This document shows, one piece after another, positions 43,244-51,724 of a stretch of 58,560 bases of DNA; positions within the stretch are counted from its first letter, which is position 1; each line of letters opens with the position of its first letter. Position numbers and translations under genes: made by a program. The notes under the pieces were generated by a model. It had not been told where the DNA came from and did not search any database. It was given only the letters and a program-made list of their open reading frames with translations. Source of the DNA: a virus; IMG/VR virus record IMGVR_UViG_3300009170_000007, positions 1 to 58,560 of that record. One strand, written 5' to 3'.

Positions 43244-45502
43244 TTACTTCAAAAACAACTCAAGATCGTCGAAATGTCCTTCAGGATAGTTTTTCACTAA
43301 TCCCCCTTCAGCATACCGTTGATTTGGCTCCCAATCACCAGTCATACGGTTTTGTCGAATCCCACCATAATGTTCATCCCGGACTTGGCCCCAACCCATA
43401 TTTGACTTCAAGTGCTCAGGAGGGTTGTTGATAAAGTCCAGCAAGTGTGGGACGGCGGTTGGATCGATCTGTTCGTTACTCTGTCCCTTGATCTGGCCTA
43501 TCTCGGCTGGCTTTTGACGGTAGTAGTTATACAGCCTTTGAGCTCGAGATTGAGCCGCTAATGACGGGTGGTTATCTTTCAACCATTCCACCATATCAAC
43601 CGGGGTAGGGTCCACACCCTCTGGTAGTATATTAGCCAGCTCCTGGTACATGGTCTTTTCCAGGTCGGAATTAAGTCCCACCATCTCATCTATCTGTTCT
43701 AAGTCGGGTATGTCCCAGCCCCGAGGATTAGACTTCGGATACACCGAAATAGTGGCTTTAGGCTTCCCTGAGGGGTCCCAAATTGAGTAAATTTCCTGTT
43801 CACCTCTAGCCACCGCTTCGCAGTATCGACCAACGCAGTGACCCATGCGATTTCCTTCAATAGCTAATTGACCCGCCAGATAAGCCTTCTCAGGAGTGTC
43901 ATGGAATATCTCTTCCTCTCCCCTATGCGGGTCTATTAACATGACCGGCTCTCCTTTAGAGTCAAGTGGAGAGAAAGTTCCGTCATCATTCGTTCGAATC
44001 TTGACTCCTTCAGGGACCTTTTCTGGCAGCTTGTATTGGATCAAAGAGTGGCCTTCAGGAAACTCTCGAATGGTGTTGGAGTAACGGCGAGCCAACTCAG
44101 CCTCTTCTGACGCTAGCTTAGCCTGGGCGATTTTGTCGGCTTCACGAGCATCATGCATAGCTCGAACGGCAGCTTCAACCGAGAAGTTACCAGACTTTAG
44201 TTGCTGGGGAGTGATTATTCCTTCTTCGAGGGCATTCCTAATCCATAGAGGGATTTCTTCCAGTCCGGTGTCCTGAGTCATGTGGGTAGGGTAACCAAAC
44301 CCATACACTTTATCGTCATCCTGGAGATTGCTCAACCATTTAGCGTCATCCTTATAGAACTTCTCATAACGGCGTTGAATTTCGGCTTCAGCCTTGGCTA
44401 GAGCCTCCTCTTCGGTGTGACCCAGAGTGTAATCCATGGGGGTGGCCAAAGCGGATTTTCCTCCTTCTCCCGGCCTTATCCAGATGTCCCCATTTGGCAG
44501 AGGGTGGCTCAAATTATAAGCTCCGGGACCGCCATTAGGACTTGGAATCATGTGAGGACGCTTAAGGTCTTTCCCGTAGTTGTCCATGATTGAGCTGTCG
44601 GTTGCGAACTCAAAGGCTTTAGCCGCGGGAGTTTTCCCGATCAACCCGATGTTAGGGTGCACATCTGTCCCATGGGCATTAACTTTACTGGCATCCAGAC
44701 CTATATCATTGAACTCTTTTCCTTCATTTAGCAGTCGAAGAATAGGGTCATTATCCGTTCCTAAGTCGCGCTTAAGGTACTTGGTGAATGGGCCATTTAT
44801 CCAGTCATTTACCGCTCGAGCATTTAAGATCTCTTTAACCTCTCGGGAATCGAATATCTCACCAGTACTTCGGTGCAACATCCACCCTTGATGATTAGCA
44901 TCTTCATATGGAACTATATCTGGATGTAACTGCCAAGCCCCCCTATGATTCACGGAGGAAAGGGCTTGTTCGATGTCCCGATTAAGCCAGTTTCCTCCAC
45001 GCTCTTTGATAATTCCTAGAGCTCCAGCCTGTGGAGAGCCCACCCCATCAGGGAGTCCATGAAGGATACCTAGAATAGAAGCCGCATTAGGGTATTTCTC
45101 TACCAAGGCTCCCATTTTCGCTGGACTGAGGAATAATAGTGGATTGGCTATATTTGCGGCCAACTCCAGTGGGGGGATGTCTGAAGGCTCTTCAATTACT
45201 GACTCGAGGTTAGGAGCTCTGGCTGCATGGGAGAACCTTCGTCTAGCCGAGTTGCCAAGCTCCCCAGGTCGAAGATTCGGGCCACGCTTACCCTGTGCAC
45301 GCTGAATGGTGTTGGTAAGAACGTCTCCAATATCCCCAGCGAAGCCCAGGATCTCCGGACCCCAATTACTGACTCCACGCTTAAGATCTTTCCATCCGGT
45401 GTTGTGTCCAATCGGAAGATCTTGAGTATATGAGCGAGTATGCTCATTCTGCTTTGGTTCAGAAAGCTGCATACTTGCAAGACCGCCTAAAGAAGTTGAC
45501 AT
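43244..45502 (-). CDS. Polyvalent-type protein with PcfJ-like domain
   Basis: A 752-residue protein. Near residue 540 it has MGHCVGRYCEAVARGEQEIY followed by SIWDPSGKPKATISVYP, the core of the PcfJ-like domain known from plasmid and phage polyvalent proteins. Residues 1-500 are mixed helix and Pro/Gly-rich segments. The end carries YAEGGLVK, a motif shared with its neighbours. Polyvalent proteins are thought to enter the host with the DNA and counter defences. That role here is an inference; only the domain pattern is seen. Confidence 0.65.
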   Translation of the reverse strand: MSTSLGGLASMQLSEPKQNEHTRSYTQDLPIGHNTGWKDLKRGVSNWGPEILGFAGDIGDVLTNTIQRAQGKRGPNLRPGELGNSARRRFSHAARAPNLESVIEEPSDIPPLELAANIANPLLFLSPAKMGALVEKYPNAASILGILHGLPDGVGSPQAGALGIIKERGGNWLNRDIEQALSSVNHRGAWQLHPDIVPYEDANHQGWMLHRSTGEIFDSREVKEILNARAVNDWINGPFTKYLKRDLGTDNDPILRLLNEGKEFNDIGLDASKVNAHGTDVHPNIGLIGKTPAAKAFEFATDSSIMDNYGKDLKRPHMIPSPNGGPGAYNLSHPLPNGDIWIRPGEGGKSALATPMDYTLGHTEEEALAKAEAEIQRRYEKFYKDDAKWLSNLQDDDKVYGFGYPTHMTQDTGLEEIPLWIRNALEEGIITPQQLKSGNFSVEAAVRAMHDAREADKIAQAKLASEEAELARRYSNTIREFPEGHSLIQYKLPEKVPEGVKIRTNDDGTFSPLDSKGEPVMLIDPHRGEEEIFHDTPEKAYLAGQLAIEGNRMGHCVGRYCEAVARGEQEIYSIWDPSGKPKATISVYPKSNPRGWDIPDLEQIDEMVGLNSDLEKTMYQELANILPEGVDPTPVDMVEWLKDNHPSLAAQSRAQRLYNYYRQKPAEIGQIKGQSNEQIDPTAVPHLLDFINNPPEHLKSNMGWGQVRDEHYGGIRQNRMTGDWEPNQRYAEGGLVKNYPEGHFDDLELFLK

Positions 45503-45506
45503 TGAA

Positions 45507-46982
45507 TTATCTTCTAAAGTTGTGAAGGTATTTTACCGGAATCTCGTTTTCTTCAACCAGGGGAGTATCCGACTTATCGATCATCCTTTCCAGCATCCGA
45601 CCGGCAATCAACTCGGCCTCATTTTCCCCAGAGTTAGCCCGATAGACTTTATATGCATCACCGGAATGATACCCTAGGTTGGGTGGAGCTTCTCGCTGAA
45701 AGAACTCAGCCGATTTCATAACGTCTTCTGGAGCGAAGTCTCTCAGTCCAGAGTTTAGAATGGAGTGAAGGGACTGAGAATTTTGCCAAGTCTCTCGTAG
45801 CCGGTCAGCTTCGCTTGAGTAGTGTCCAGCTAGTTCCATTGCATCCTGTGGATCAAGCTTTCCCGTCATCAGGTTTTGAAGAGACTGTTGAACAAAGCGT
45901 CTTAGGCTGGGATCTTTGGCCACGTAAGTCGCGGCTACGTTATGGGGATTCGAGCTTGTAACCAGCTCTCTCAAAAACTGAGAACTTAACTCATTTTTGT
46001 CCATTAGCATAGGACGCGAGTTAGAGGCTAGCAGGTCTCCCATGCGACTCTTATTCGTGCCTTGAGTGAATCGTTCAACATCGGCTACGGCGTGTCCTAA
46101 CCCCTCATGCCCAAAAGTATTGATTAACTGACTCTCAAGGATGTGGGGATATTGATTAGTGATGAAGTTTTGATTCGCGGGGCTTAGGTTAGACTGATTC
46201 ACGCCAATTACCATTTGCTTGGCGGATGGGTCATATGAACCGTTACCTAGTAAGACATCATTAGAGTGATGAACCATCATGTTGTCGGATAGCTCAGGGT
46301 AAGCTTTCTTGAACCAATCTTCCAGATTCCAGAGGTCTTGTACTGGTACAAAATTATCCGTAGGCCGCAGATGCTTAGGCTTAAATCCCAGCGTGTCCAT
46401 TTCGGCTCGAGGCTTTAAGTCGAATCCGGTCCAGGTGGTGGAAGATCCAGAGTTTCCCTTCATTCTTGGATCTTCGCCACGAGCCTTTACCTTAGCTGCG
46501 GCATTAAACTCATCTTCCAATCTACGCTGAATGGATGACCGACCCAATTGGTCAGCTCCACGCCTTCCAATTATACCTAATCCACCCGGCAATCCATGAG
46601 CCCCGGCGGCTACGGAGAGTAGAGCTGGATTTGAGGCTAAAGCCAGAGCGCCTTTAGGTCCTACCGCGGCGAATTGCCCTAGTTGCTCTACGGTGGGTTG
46701 CTGAAACTCCTTCGGGAGCTGAGGCAAATGCTTCGTAGCCATATCCTCCGTGGTCGGAAGAAACGACTCTTGAGAACTCCGTTGAAAGTTATTGGCAAAT
46801 GACTCTAGGGTAGGATTCTTTATCCAGGAAGGGATGGTGCGAGCTATGGCTTCAAGATCGCCAGGAGTTCCGAGCGTAGACGCTAAAGCTCCTCTACCCG
46901 CGCTGGCGAGAGTTCCACCCAGTCCTCTTAGGAGTTGAAGTACCCCAAGGTCGGGATTATTACGACCGGTTGCTGCGCCCAC
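45507..46982 (-). CDS. Polyvalent-type protein with HExxxH metallopeptidase-like motif
   Basis: A 491-residue protein from GTG 46982, with AAGGAG five bases upstream. The segment TFGHEGLGHAVADVERF contains HEGLGH (HExxxH), which resembles zinc-peptidase motifs found in phage polyvalent proteins but with one extra residue compared with HExxH. The rest is charged helix without known motifs. It lacks the C-terminal GG motif of its neighbours. If active it may cut host or virion proteins; this is untested. Confidence 0.55.
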   Translation of the reverse strand: MGAATGRNNPDLGVLQLLRGLGGTLASAGRGALASTLGTPGDLEAIARTIPSWIKNPTLESFANNFQRSSQESFLPTTEDMATKHLPQLPKEFQQPTVEQLGQFAAVGPKGALALASNPALLSVAAGAHGLPGGLGIIGRRGADQLGRSSIQRRLEDEFNAAAKVKARGEDPRMKGNSGSSTTWTGFDLKPRAEMDTLGFKPKHLRPTDNFVPVQDLWNLEDWFKKAYPELSDNMMVHHSNDVLLGNGSYDPSAKQMVIGVNQSNLSPANQNFITNQYPHILESQLINTFGHEGLGHAVADVERFTQGTNKSRMGDLLASNSRPMLMDKNELSSQFLRELVTSSNPHNVAATYVAKDPSLRRFVQQSLQNLMTGKLDPQDAMELAGHYSSEADRLRETWQNSQSLHSILNSGLRDFAPEDVMKSAEFFQREAPPNLGYHSGDAYKVYRANSGENEAELIAGRMLERMIDKSDTPLVEENEIPVKYLHNFRR

Positions 46983-47496
46983 TACGGCTCCTTCTCATTT
47001 GTACAAGACCCCCGCACTTCTTAGCTTGGGTGATAGACTTAATAATGCTAGGATCGAAAATAGCATACTCTGATCCAAAGTGATTGTATAGGTCTTGCTT
47101 AAGCCCGGTAAGACCAGATTCTACCAGTGCCTGCCTTACTTCCTGAGGGTTGTATGATCTACCCACCAAGAAAGCATTTGGTATGCCTGAGCTAGAAGCC
47201 CTCAATCCAAGACTATCTAGCCCTTTAAGAGCCTGTTGGTAAATCTCTTTATGCTCCTCGGACATCTTTTTCTGTGGCTGAAGGATGCTAGTAGGGTCTA
47301 CCATTAGCTCAGAGAGGGCTGGGTCTTTTCCTCCATACTTTAGATACACCCGAGCCAGGTCGGGATTATCCCCAGCATAGAGTCCGGGGCCTTGAGCTAA
47401 GTACCTCATTCCTTCACCCGACCCGACGGTCTTAGGATCCCATTTCTCGAACTTACGCCCCCCATGGAAGAGCTTCAAGAGTTCAAGTGGACCCAC
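46960..47496 (-). CDS. Putative ADP-ribosyltransferase-like protein
   Basis: A 178-residue protein. GTG 47496 has AAGGAG seven bases upstream and puts LLKLFHGGRKFEKWD near the start. The pattern FHGG..F, then GSGEGMRYLAQGPGLYAGDNPDLARVYL is like the N-terminal H-Y core of ART-fold enzymes in phage polyvalent proteins. A clear catalytic Glu near the C-terminus was not identified. It ends KCGGLVQMRRSRSGR, the motif shared in this cassette. Likely an effector that modifies a host target, by inference. Confidence 0.55.
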   Translation of the reverse strand: MGPLELLKLFHGGRKFEKWDPKTVGSGEGMRYLAQGPGLYAGDNPDLARVYLKYGGKDPALSELMVDPTSILQPQKKMSEEHKEIYQQALKGLDSLGLRASSSGIPNAFLVGRSYNPQEVRQALVESGLTGLKQDLYNHFGSEYAIFDPSIIKSITQAKKCGGLVQMRRSRSGRSNRS

Positions 47497-47938
47497 AGCT
47501 GCACTCCTTGATTTGTATGAGGCCGCCACGTTTCTTCCTGGGTCCGCTCATCAGCTGATATTGATCACCCTCTAGAATATCCGCGTAAGCGTCTGCCTTG
47601 TAACGACCGTCTGCGCCTACCGGAACATCCACTCTCTCTGTTCTATAGCGAGGGCCAGCATTTTTGCCCCCCGACCAGGTCTGCCCTTGAATCTCTAGTA
47701 CTTGACCACTCGGGGTAAGGATACGGTCTCCGATTTGGTACTTCCATTCTCTCTCTTGCACATTAGTTGCCATTTCATCCATACGCTGACGTACTGAACT
47801 CATCAGCGTACGATGGAAATCTCGGGTGGGTTGAGTAATCAGGGGAGTAACGGCATGTTCCGAGTTAGCCGCAATGGCACCTTTACTGGCTACCTGAGCC
47901 AAAGGAGAAGTGACCTTGATTAGCTTGCTAGGATCCAC
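47483..47938 (-). CDS. Hypothetical protein with C-terminal GG motif
   Basis: A 151-residue protein from GTG 47938. The N-terminal 70 residues are helical; residues 68-125 (YQIGDRILTPSGQVLEIQGQ, YRTERVDVP) look like a small SH3-like beta barrel. It ends RKKRGGLIQIKECSCGST, the basic-GG-hydrophobic motif of this cassette. No ribosome site is obvious; overlap with the upstream gene suggests coupled translation. Confidence 0.55.
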   Translation of the reverse strand: MDPSKLIKVTSPLAQVASKGAIAANSEHAVTPLITQPTRDFHRTLMSSVRQRMDEMATNVQEREWKYQIGDRILTPSGQVLEIQGQTWSGGKNAGPRYRTERVDVPVGADGRYKADAYADILEGDQYQLMSGPRKKRGGLIQIKECSCGST

Positions 47939-48533
47939 GGTTTTGACTCATTTGTGCGAGGCCGCCTTGAGCGAACCGCTTGTTGCGGGAAAGGTCACGT
48001 GACGAGCCAGGACCTTCGGGATAGACCAGCATAGGACTCTTGGGGAGAGGGTCTCTGGAGAAACGTACTGGCCATTCTAGGTCAGGTCCGAATACGTCTT
48101 CAATGGCCAGGTTACGATGACGACCCTCGTGTCCGGTGATTTGGCCACGGATCTTTGACATGGGGTCTTGCATGTATTGCAGGAATGGTATGTCAGAGAA
48201 ACCTTCAAAAGGTCGGTTTCGGACGGTGTTCAGGTAGTGTTCCATGAACAGGTTAGGCGGAGGCTCTGACCACTCCCGGTCTCTCAAGAGCTTGGCATAG
48301 TGAGCTACATACGGGTCTGACTGCTCCTTCGGCAGGTATTGAGCTAAGGAGCGATATTGGTCGGGACGCATAGCCATGATCTGGCCCGGAGGAGCGTACT
48401 CTAAGGCCTGAGCTACTGAGCTAGGGGAATAAGCTTTGGCTATATGCGGGAGTTCCTCATACAAGCCGGAAGCCCGAGTTAGATGCTCGGGGGTCTGACG
48501 CGTGAGCGAGAGGAGTTTGTCAATCCAGCCCAT
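47928..48533 (-). CDS. Polyvalent-type protein with HEGRHR motif and C-terminal GG motif
   Basis: A 201-residue protein. ATG 48533 overlaps the previous stop by 14 bases; a longer start at 48593 has no ribosome site. It contains ITGHEGRHRNLAIEDVFG, a pattern seen in a group of phage polyvalent domains and ParB-like nucleases, followed by WPVRF. It ends KRFAQGGLAQMSQNRGS, the shared motif. Biochemical role unknown. Confidence 0.55.
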   Translation of the reverse strand: MGWIDKLLSLTRQTPEHLTRASGLYEELPHIAKAYSPSSVAQALEYAPPGQIMAMRPDQYRSLAQYLPKEQSDPYVAHYAKLLRDREWSEPPPNLFMEHYLNTVRNRPFEGFSDIPFLQYMQDPMSKIRGQITGHEGRHRNLAIEDVFGPDLEWPVRFSRDPLPKSPMLVYPEGPGSSRDLSRNKRFAQGGLAQMSQNRGS

Positions 48534-49338
48534 GACTGAAGATCCATTCTTGAAGCTCTTTCGGGGACAGATGATAAGGAACATCTTCACCATCTATTAG
48601 ATTGTCTAGGTCTTCTGTGGCTCGTGGCATATTTTCTTGAAGATGTTCAAGTGCCTGACGCTCCTCTGCGGTGAAACCTTTACTTTGAATCCCTTTATGG
48701 ATCTCTGGAATAATTTCTTGGTCATAGTAGCTAGAGGGAGATTCACCCTTCAATAACCGAACTAAGTTTCCATCGTATAAGTCATAACTAGGATCAAAAT
48801 CATCCGACTCTAGAGACTTAAGCTTCTTTAAGGCTGTGTCCAGGTGGGGAATTTGCTCTGATGGATATAGCTTCATGAGATACCCCTTCAGGATATCTTT
48901 ATAGCTCACCCCAGCGCCTATATCATACAGTTCATCCCCTATTCCACCTTGATATAGGAAATCGGTTAGAGTTTTAGACAGTGATTTAGGGCTTACGGTT
49001 AAGTTAGCTTCCTTGAGTGCGCGAGCCATGCCTTCTTCCAATGGACTTGTGGCCATCTTCATGAGCGGGTCGGCGATCTGGTCGGGGACCGAGGCTCTTA
49101 GCGCGGTAGCGGCGGCTTGTTTGAGGATCTTGCGGCGCTGCGGGGACTCGAGGCCTTCTGGTGCGGGGCGATAGGCTGGAATCTCTTTGAGAACCTGGGC
49201 TTTTGAGACCTCGGCTAAGGGAGAGGCCTGTCGTGGAACGGGAAGATGGGTGACCTGTTCTGTGGCGAGAGGGATTTCCTGCGCCATTGTCTTAGTTTTG
49301 AGCGCGGCTCTCTTGGCGAGTTCTTGTAAAATGCCCAT
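48520..49338 (-). CDS. Hypothetical protein, first of the polyvalent-type cassette
   Basis: A 272-residue mostly helical protein. The first 90 residues are basic and Ala-rich (MGILQELAKRAALKTK), the rest is acidic (LESDDFDPSYDLYDGNLV). It is the first gene after a good promoter (49367). No known motif and no C-terminal GG motif. It may be co-packaged with its neighbours. Confidence 0.55.
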   Translation of the reverse strand: MGILQELAKRAALKTKTMAQEIPLATEQVTHLPVPRQASPLAEVSKAQVLKEIPAYRPAPEGLESPQRRKILKQAAATALRASVPDQIADPLMKMATSPLEEGMARALKEANLTVSPKSLSKTLTDFLYQGGIGDELYDIGAGVSYKDILKGYLMKLYPSEQIPHLDTALKKLKSLESDDFDPSYDLYDGNLVRLLKGESPSSYYDQEIIPEIHKGIQSKGFTAEERQALEHLQENMPRATEDLDNLIDGEDVPYHLSPKELQEWIFSHGLD

Positions 49339-49366
49339 GCGATGAAACTCCCAGGAGGATTAACGT

Positions 49367-49395
49367 ATTTTATACCTCCCGGGGAGTCTTGTCCA
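49367..49395 (-). promoter_or_regulatory. Sigma70-like promoter for the polyvalent-type cassette and portal
   Basis: On the - strand TGGACA (49390-49395), a 17-base spacer and TAAAAT (49367-49372), with GGGAG nine bases before ATG 49338. It lies directly after the large terminase stop. Confidence 0.6.
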
Positions 49396-49398
49396 GTA

Positions 49399-50880
49399 CT
49401 ATACGGCGTATGGATTTCGGTGCGAGTGAGTAGTAGTGGCGTCGTCTGGGTCTACGTAGTCGTCTTCTTCCTCGGGCTCGTCGATGATGAGGAATCCTTG
49501 ATCTTTAGCGTACTGCATAGCTTGACTAAAGGTGTCGACTAGGTCGTCGTGATCAACCAAGGGGAAGGTACACACCTGCTCAACCAGGGGATCTACCCAA
49601 TTGCGCGGGTGTCCCGGATTCTTCTCTGATTCGGGTAGGAAGACCAGCCCATGACAGGGGAGATGAGAGACCGCGTGGAGACGTTCTACCTTGTCTGCGC
49701 GGCCAGGGTTGTATGCCCGGACTGGGATGACTGTTTGAAGCTCTTGACGCAGGGAGATTCCCGAGCCCTTATCTTCGATCAGAACGACGTCGGCTTTGCG
49801 GGCGTCACCCTCTGGACCATAGTAGGAGGTATCATACTCCTTCTTTACTCGCTGTCTTAGCTCTGGGAATCCTAGATGCTCGGTCCAGGCGTCGAGAAGG
49901 AGGATTCCGTAGCGGATATGGCTTGGGAGGGACGAGAAGTGAGTACGGATCGCGGGGGTGATCGCGAAGATGCCCCAGGTGGAGGACGCGGAGGGATCGG
50001 CTTCTTGCGTCTTGCGGTCTAGGGAGCGCTCGGTGAACGCCGTGTCATAGGACTGGATGATCAGCTCAAACTTCGGCGTAGGTAGAGTGTTGGGATAGAG
50101 ACGGAACCAGCCTTCTTGAATGATCCCTGACTCGCGGGGGTCGATCAACTCGGCGTGAAGCTCTTGTCGACCTAGGCGGGTGCCTTCGTACTGCGCGACT
50201 TGCCTGAAGAAGGGCTTGGCCAGGTTGGCTTTGTTCTCATAGGTAGAGCCAGTGGACACGACTACGGTGTCAGGCTCTTTCTTGGATTGCGCTATGAGCT
50301 TGCGAAGTAGGGGGATAGGCTTCGGTGTGGTGGATACAAAGACCTGAGGCAGGGTGCCCAAGCGTAGGCCGAACATGAGCTGATCCCAAACCTCTTGTGG
50401 ATAGGCCCAGGCGGCGATTTCATCGCACCAAGCGGCTGAGCACTGTGGTCCTCTAAGTCGTTCGGGCTCTTCAGCTGAGAACAGAAGAGCGGTGGCCCCG
50501 TTGGGAAAGGTCAATCGCCGCTTAGAAGGCTCGTACGTGGGCTTCTTGGAGGGGTGAGCGACGGAGAGGATGCCCGACTCACCGTCTACGCAAACGTCTC
50601 GGGTATCTGCGGTGGTCGGAGCGACGATGTGAATGCGTCGATGACCTTGCTCTACCCAGCGGAGGACTTGCTCGGCTCCAGCGCGGGTTTTGCCCCAACC
50701 TCGACCGGCAAGTGCAAGCCAGATCTCCCACGTCGTGGAGCGGTGAAGGGAGGAGTCAGGGTGGTCAGGGGGGAGCTGAGAGTGGCGAGCCCAGAGGGAC
50801 CAGTCGTGAATTAAGGCTGTGATCTCGTCGGGGGAAAGGTGCTCAATGTCCGCTAGGGTGAGTTCGCGGTCATTTCCCAC
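49399..50880 (-). CDS. terL: Terminase large subunit
   Basis: A 493-residue packaging motor. The ATPase has Walker A GRGWGKTRA near residue 60, Walker B-like CSAAWCDEIAAW and a coupling motif STTPKP. The C-terminal RNase H-like nuclease is visible as QSYDTAF, LIEDKGSGI and HDDLVDTFSQAM (Asp ligands). GTG 50880 overlaps the small subunit by 11 bases. It binds the portal encoded 8 kb downstream, separated by the polyvalent-type cassette. Confidence 0.93.
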   Translation of the reverse strand: MGNDRELTLADIEHLSPDEITALIHDWSLWARHSQLPPDHPDSSLHRSTTWEIWLALAGRGWGKTRAGAEQVLRWVEQGHRRIHIVAPTTADTRDVCVDGESGILSVAHPSKKPTYEPSKRRLTFPNGATALLFSAEEPERLRGPQCSAAWCDEIAAWAYPQEVWDQLMFGLRLGTLPQVFVSTTPKPIPLLRKLIAQSKKEPDTVVVSTGSTYENKANLAKPFFRQVAQYEGTRLGRQELHAELIDPRESGIIQEGWFRLYPNTLPTPKFELIIQSYDTAFTERSLDRKTQEADPSASSTWGIFAITPAIRTHFSSLPSHIRYGILLLDAWTEHLGFPELRQRVKKEYDTSYYGPEGDARKADVVLIEDKGSGISLRQELQTVIPVRAYNPGRADKVERLHAVSHLPCHGLVFLPESEKNPGHPRNWVDPLVEQVCTFPLVDHDDLVDTFSQAMQYAKDQGFLIIDEPEEEDDYVDPDDATTTHSHRNPYAV

Positions 50881-51247
50881 GGTTCAGGAGTCTCAGAAGC
50901 TTCTGGCGGGCGTCTTGATGAGCGGCTTCTTGCTCTTCTTTGGACAGAAGGGAGGAAGTGGTGGTGGATTTGGACCAGCGGGCGCGCATCTCCATCCAGG
51001 CTTGGGTCATTTGGGGGAAGTCACCCGAGGTGGCGAGATCGTGGAAGACTTTGGCTACGCGGAGGTTGGCCTCCTCTTCCGCGTGCTGGATCTCCTTCTC
51101 ATAGTACCGCTGGAGATCTGCGGAGGAGAGGTTCAAGTGTGCGGAGACATACTCGAGGGAAGCGCCCATACCGATGAGGACCTCGATTTGAGTCGAGTCT
51201 CGCTTATTGGGGTGCATCGGGACTGATGGGGTAGGCGCAGGGTTCAT
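50870..51247 (-). CDS. terS: Terminase small subunit
   Basis: A 125-residue protein. The N-terminal half (TQIEVLIGMGASLEYVSAHLNLSSADLQRYY) is a helix-turn-helix for recognising the packaging site, followed by a charged coiled coil for oligomer formation. It is directly upstream of and overlaps terL. Confidence 0.78.
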   Translation of the reverse strand: MNPAPTPSVPMHPNKRDSTQIEVLIGMGASLEYVSAHLNLSSADLQRYYEKEIQHAEEEANLRVAKVFHDLATSGDFPQMTQAWMEMRARWSKSTTTSSLLSKEEQEAAHQDARQKLLRLLNRGK

Positions 51248-51251
51248 GTGG

Positions 51252-51404
51252 TTATTTTACCGTGGGTTCTGGGGTCTTGTCCACAAGTTTTCGTCTCAGT
51301 CGGTACACATAGGCTTTAGTGATGTTGTACTTCTTCATCATGTTGAGGGGAGAGCCCTTGGATTGGGCTATCTCGAGGAGTTCTTCGGGGGTTAGTCTGC
51401 GCAT
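51252..51404 (-). CDS. Small helix-turn-helix protein
   Basis: A 50-residue protein: LTPEELLEIAQSKGSPLNMM followed by KKYNITKAYVYRLRRKL, a clear helix-turn-helix with a basic recognition helix. It is the first gene of the terminase operon. The -10 TATAAT lies only six bases before its ATG, so the mRNA is probably leaderless. It may act as the regulator of the operon or assist the small terminase. Confidence 0.65.
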   Translation of the reverse strand: MRRLTPEELLEIAQSKGSPLNMMKKYNITKAYVYRLRRKLVDKTPEPTVK

Positions 51405-51410
51405 AGGGGT

Positions 51411-51439
51411 ATTATACCCTATAGGGGTCTACTTGTATA
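51411..51439 (-). promoter_or_regulatory. Promoter of the terminase operon with overlapping palindrome
   Basis: On the - strand TATACA (51434-51439), a 17-base spacer and TATAAT (51411-51416). The -10 is part of a perfect GGGTAT-T-ATACCC palindrome (51407-51419). Expected transcription start coincides with the A of the HTH gene's ATG at 51404. Confidence 0.6.
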
Positions 51440-51695
51440 CTCTTTTTCTCTTTGAGCCCCGCGCTGCATGGCAGAACTCTAAGTTCAAGCGCTTTGGGGG
51501 GCGCTACCCAGGTGTCATGCAAGTTCAGGACATAGCCATATGCTGAGGCCATATGCCAGGTGGGTACGCCCATGCTGATGCCATATCACTGTGGCCCATG
51601 GACAAGCCGCTTGGGGTATGGTATACGCGCGCCCCCGCGCCCTCGCGCACAGTTGTTAAGTGTGGTCGGGGTATCAAAATAATTTGAGAAATATC
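51440..51695. other. Non-coding divergent control region
   Basis: About 260 bases without a gene between leftward and rightward operons. It contains repeated GCCATATGCTGA-like segments near 51532-51590 and a GC-rich stretch (51620-51650). It also has a GGTATGGTATAC-type element near 51615. The repeats could be protein-binding sites. No RNA gene was recognised. Confidence 0.5.
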
Positions 51696-51724
51696 CTGAC
51701 AGGAGGAGGGCAATACCTTATGAT
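51696..51724 (+). promoter_or_regulatory. Sigma70-like promoter for the rightward 51773 operon
   Basis: CTGACA (51696-51701), 17-base spacer, TATGAT (51719-51724). The next bases (GGGTTTGTCGGC) match those after the -10 at 8133. AGGAGG inside the spacer is not a ribosome site; CCGGAG precedes ATG 51773. Confidence 0.75.
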
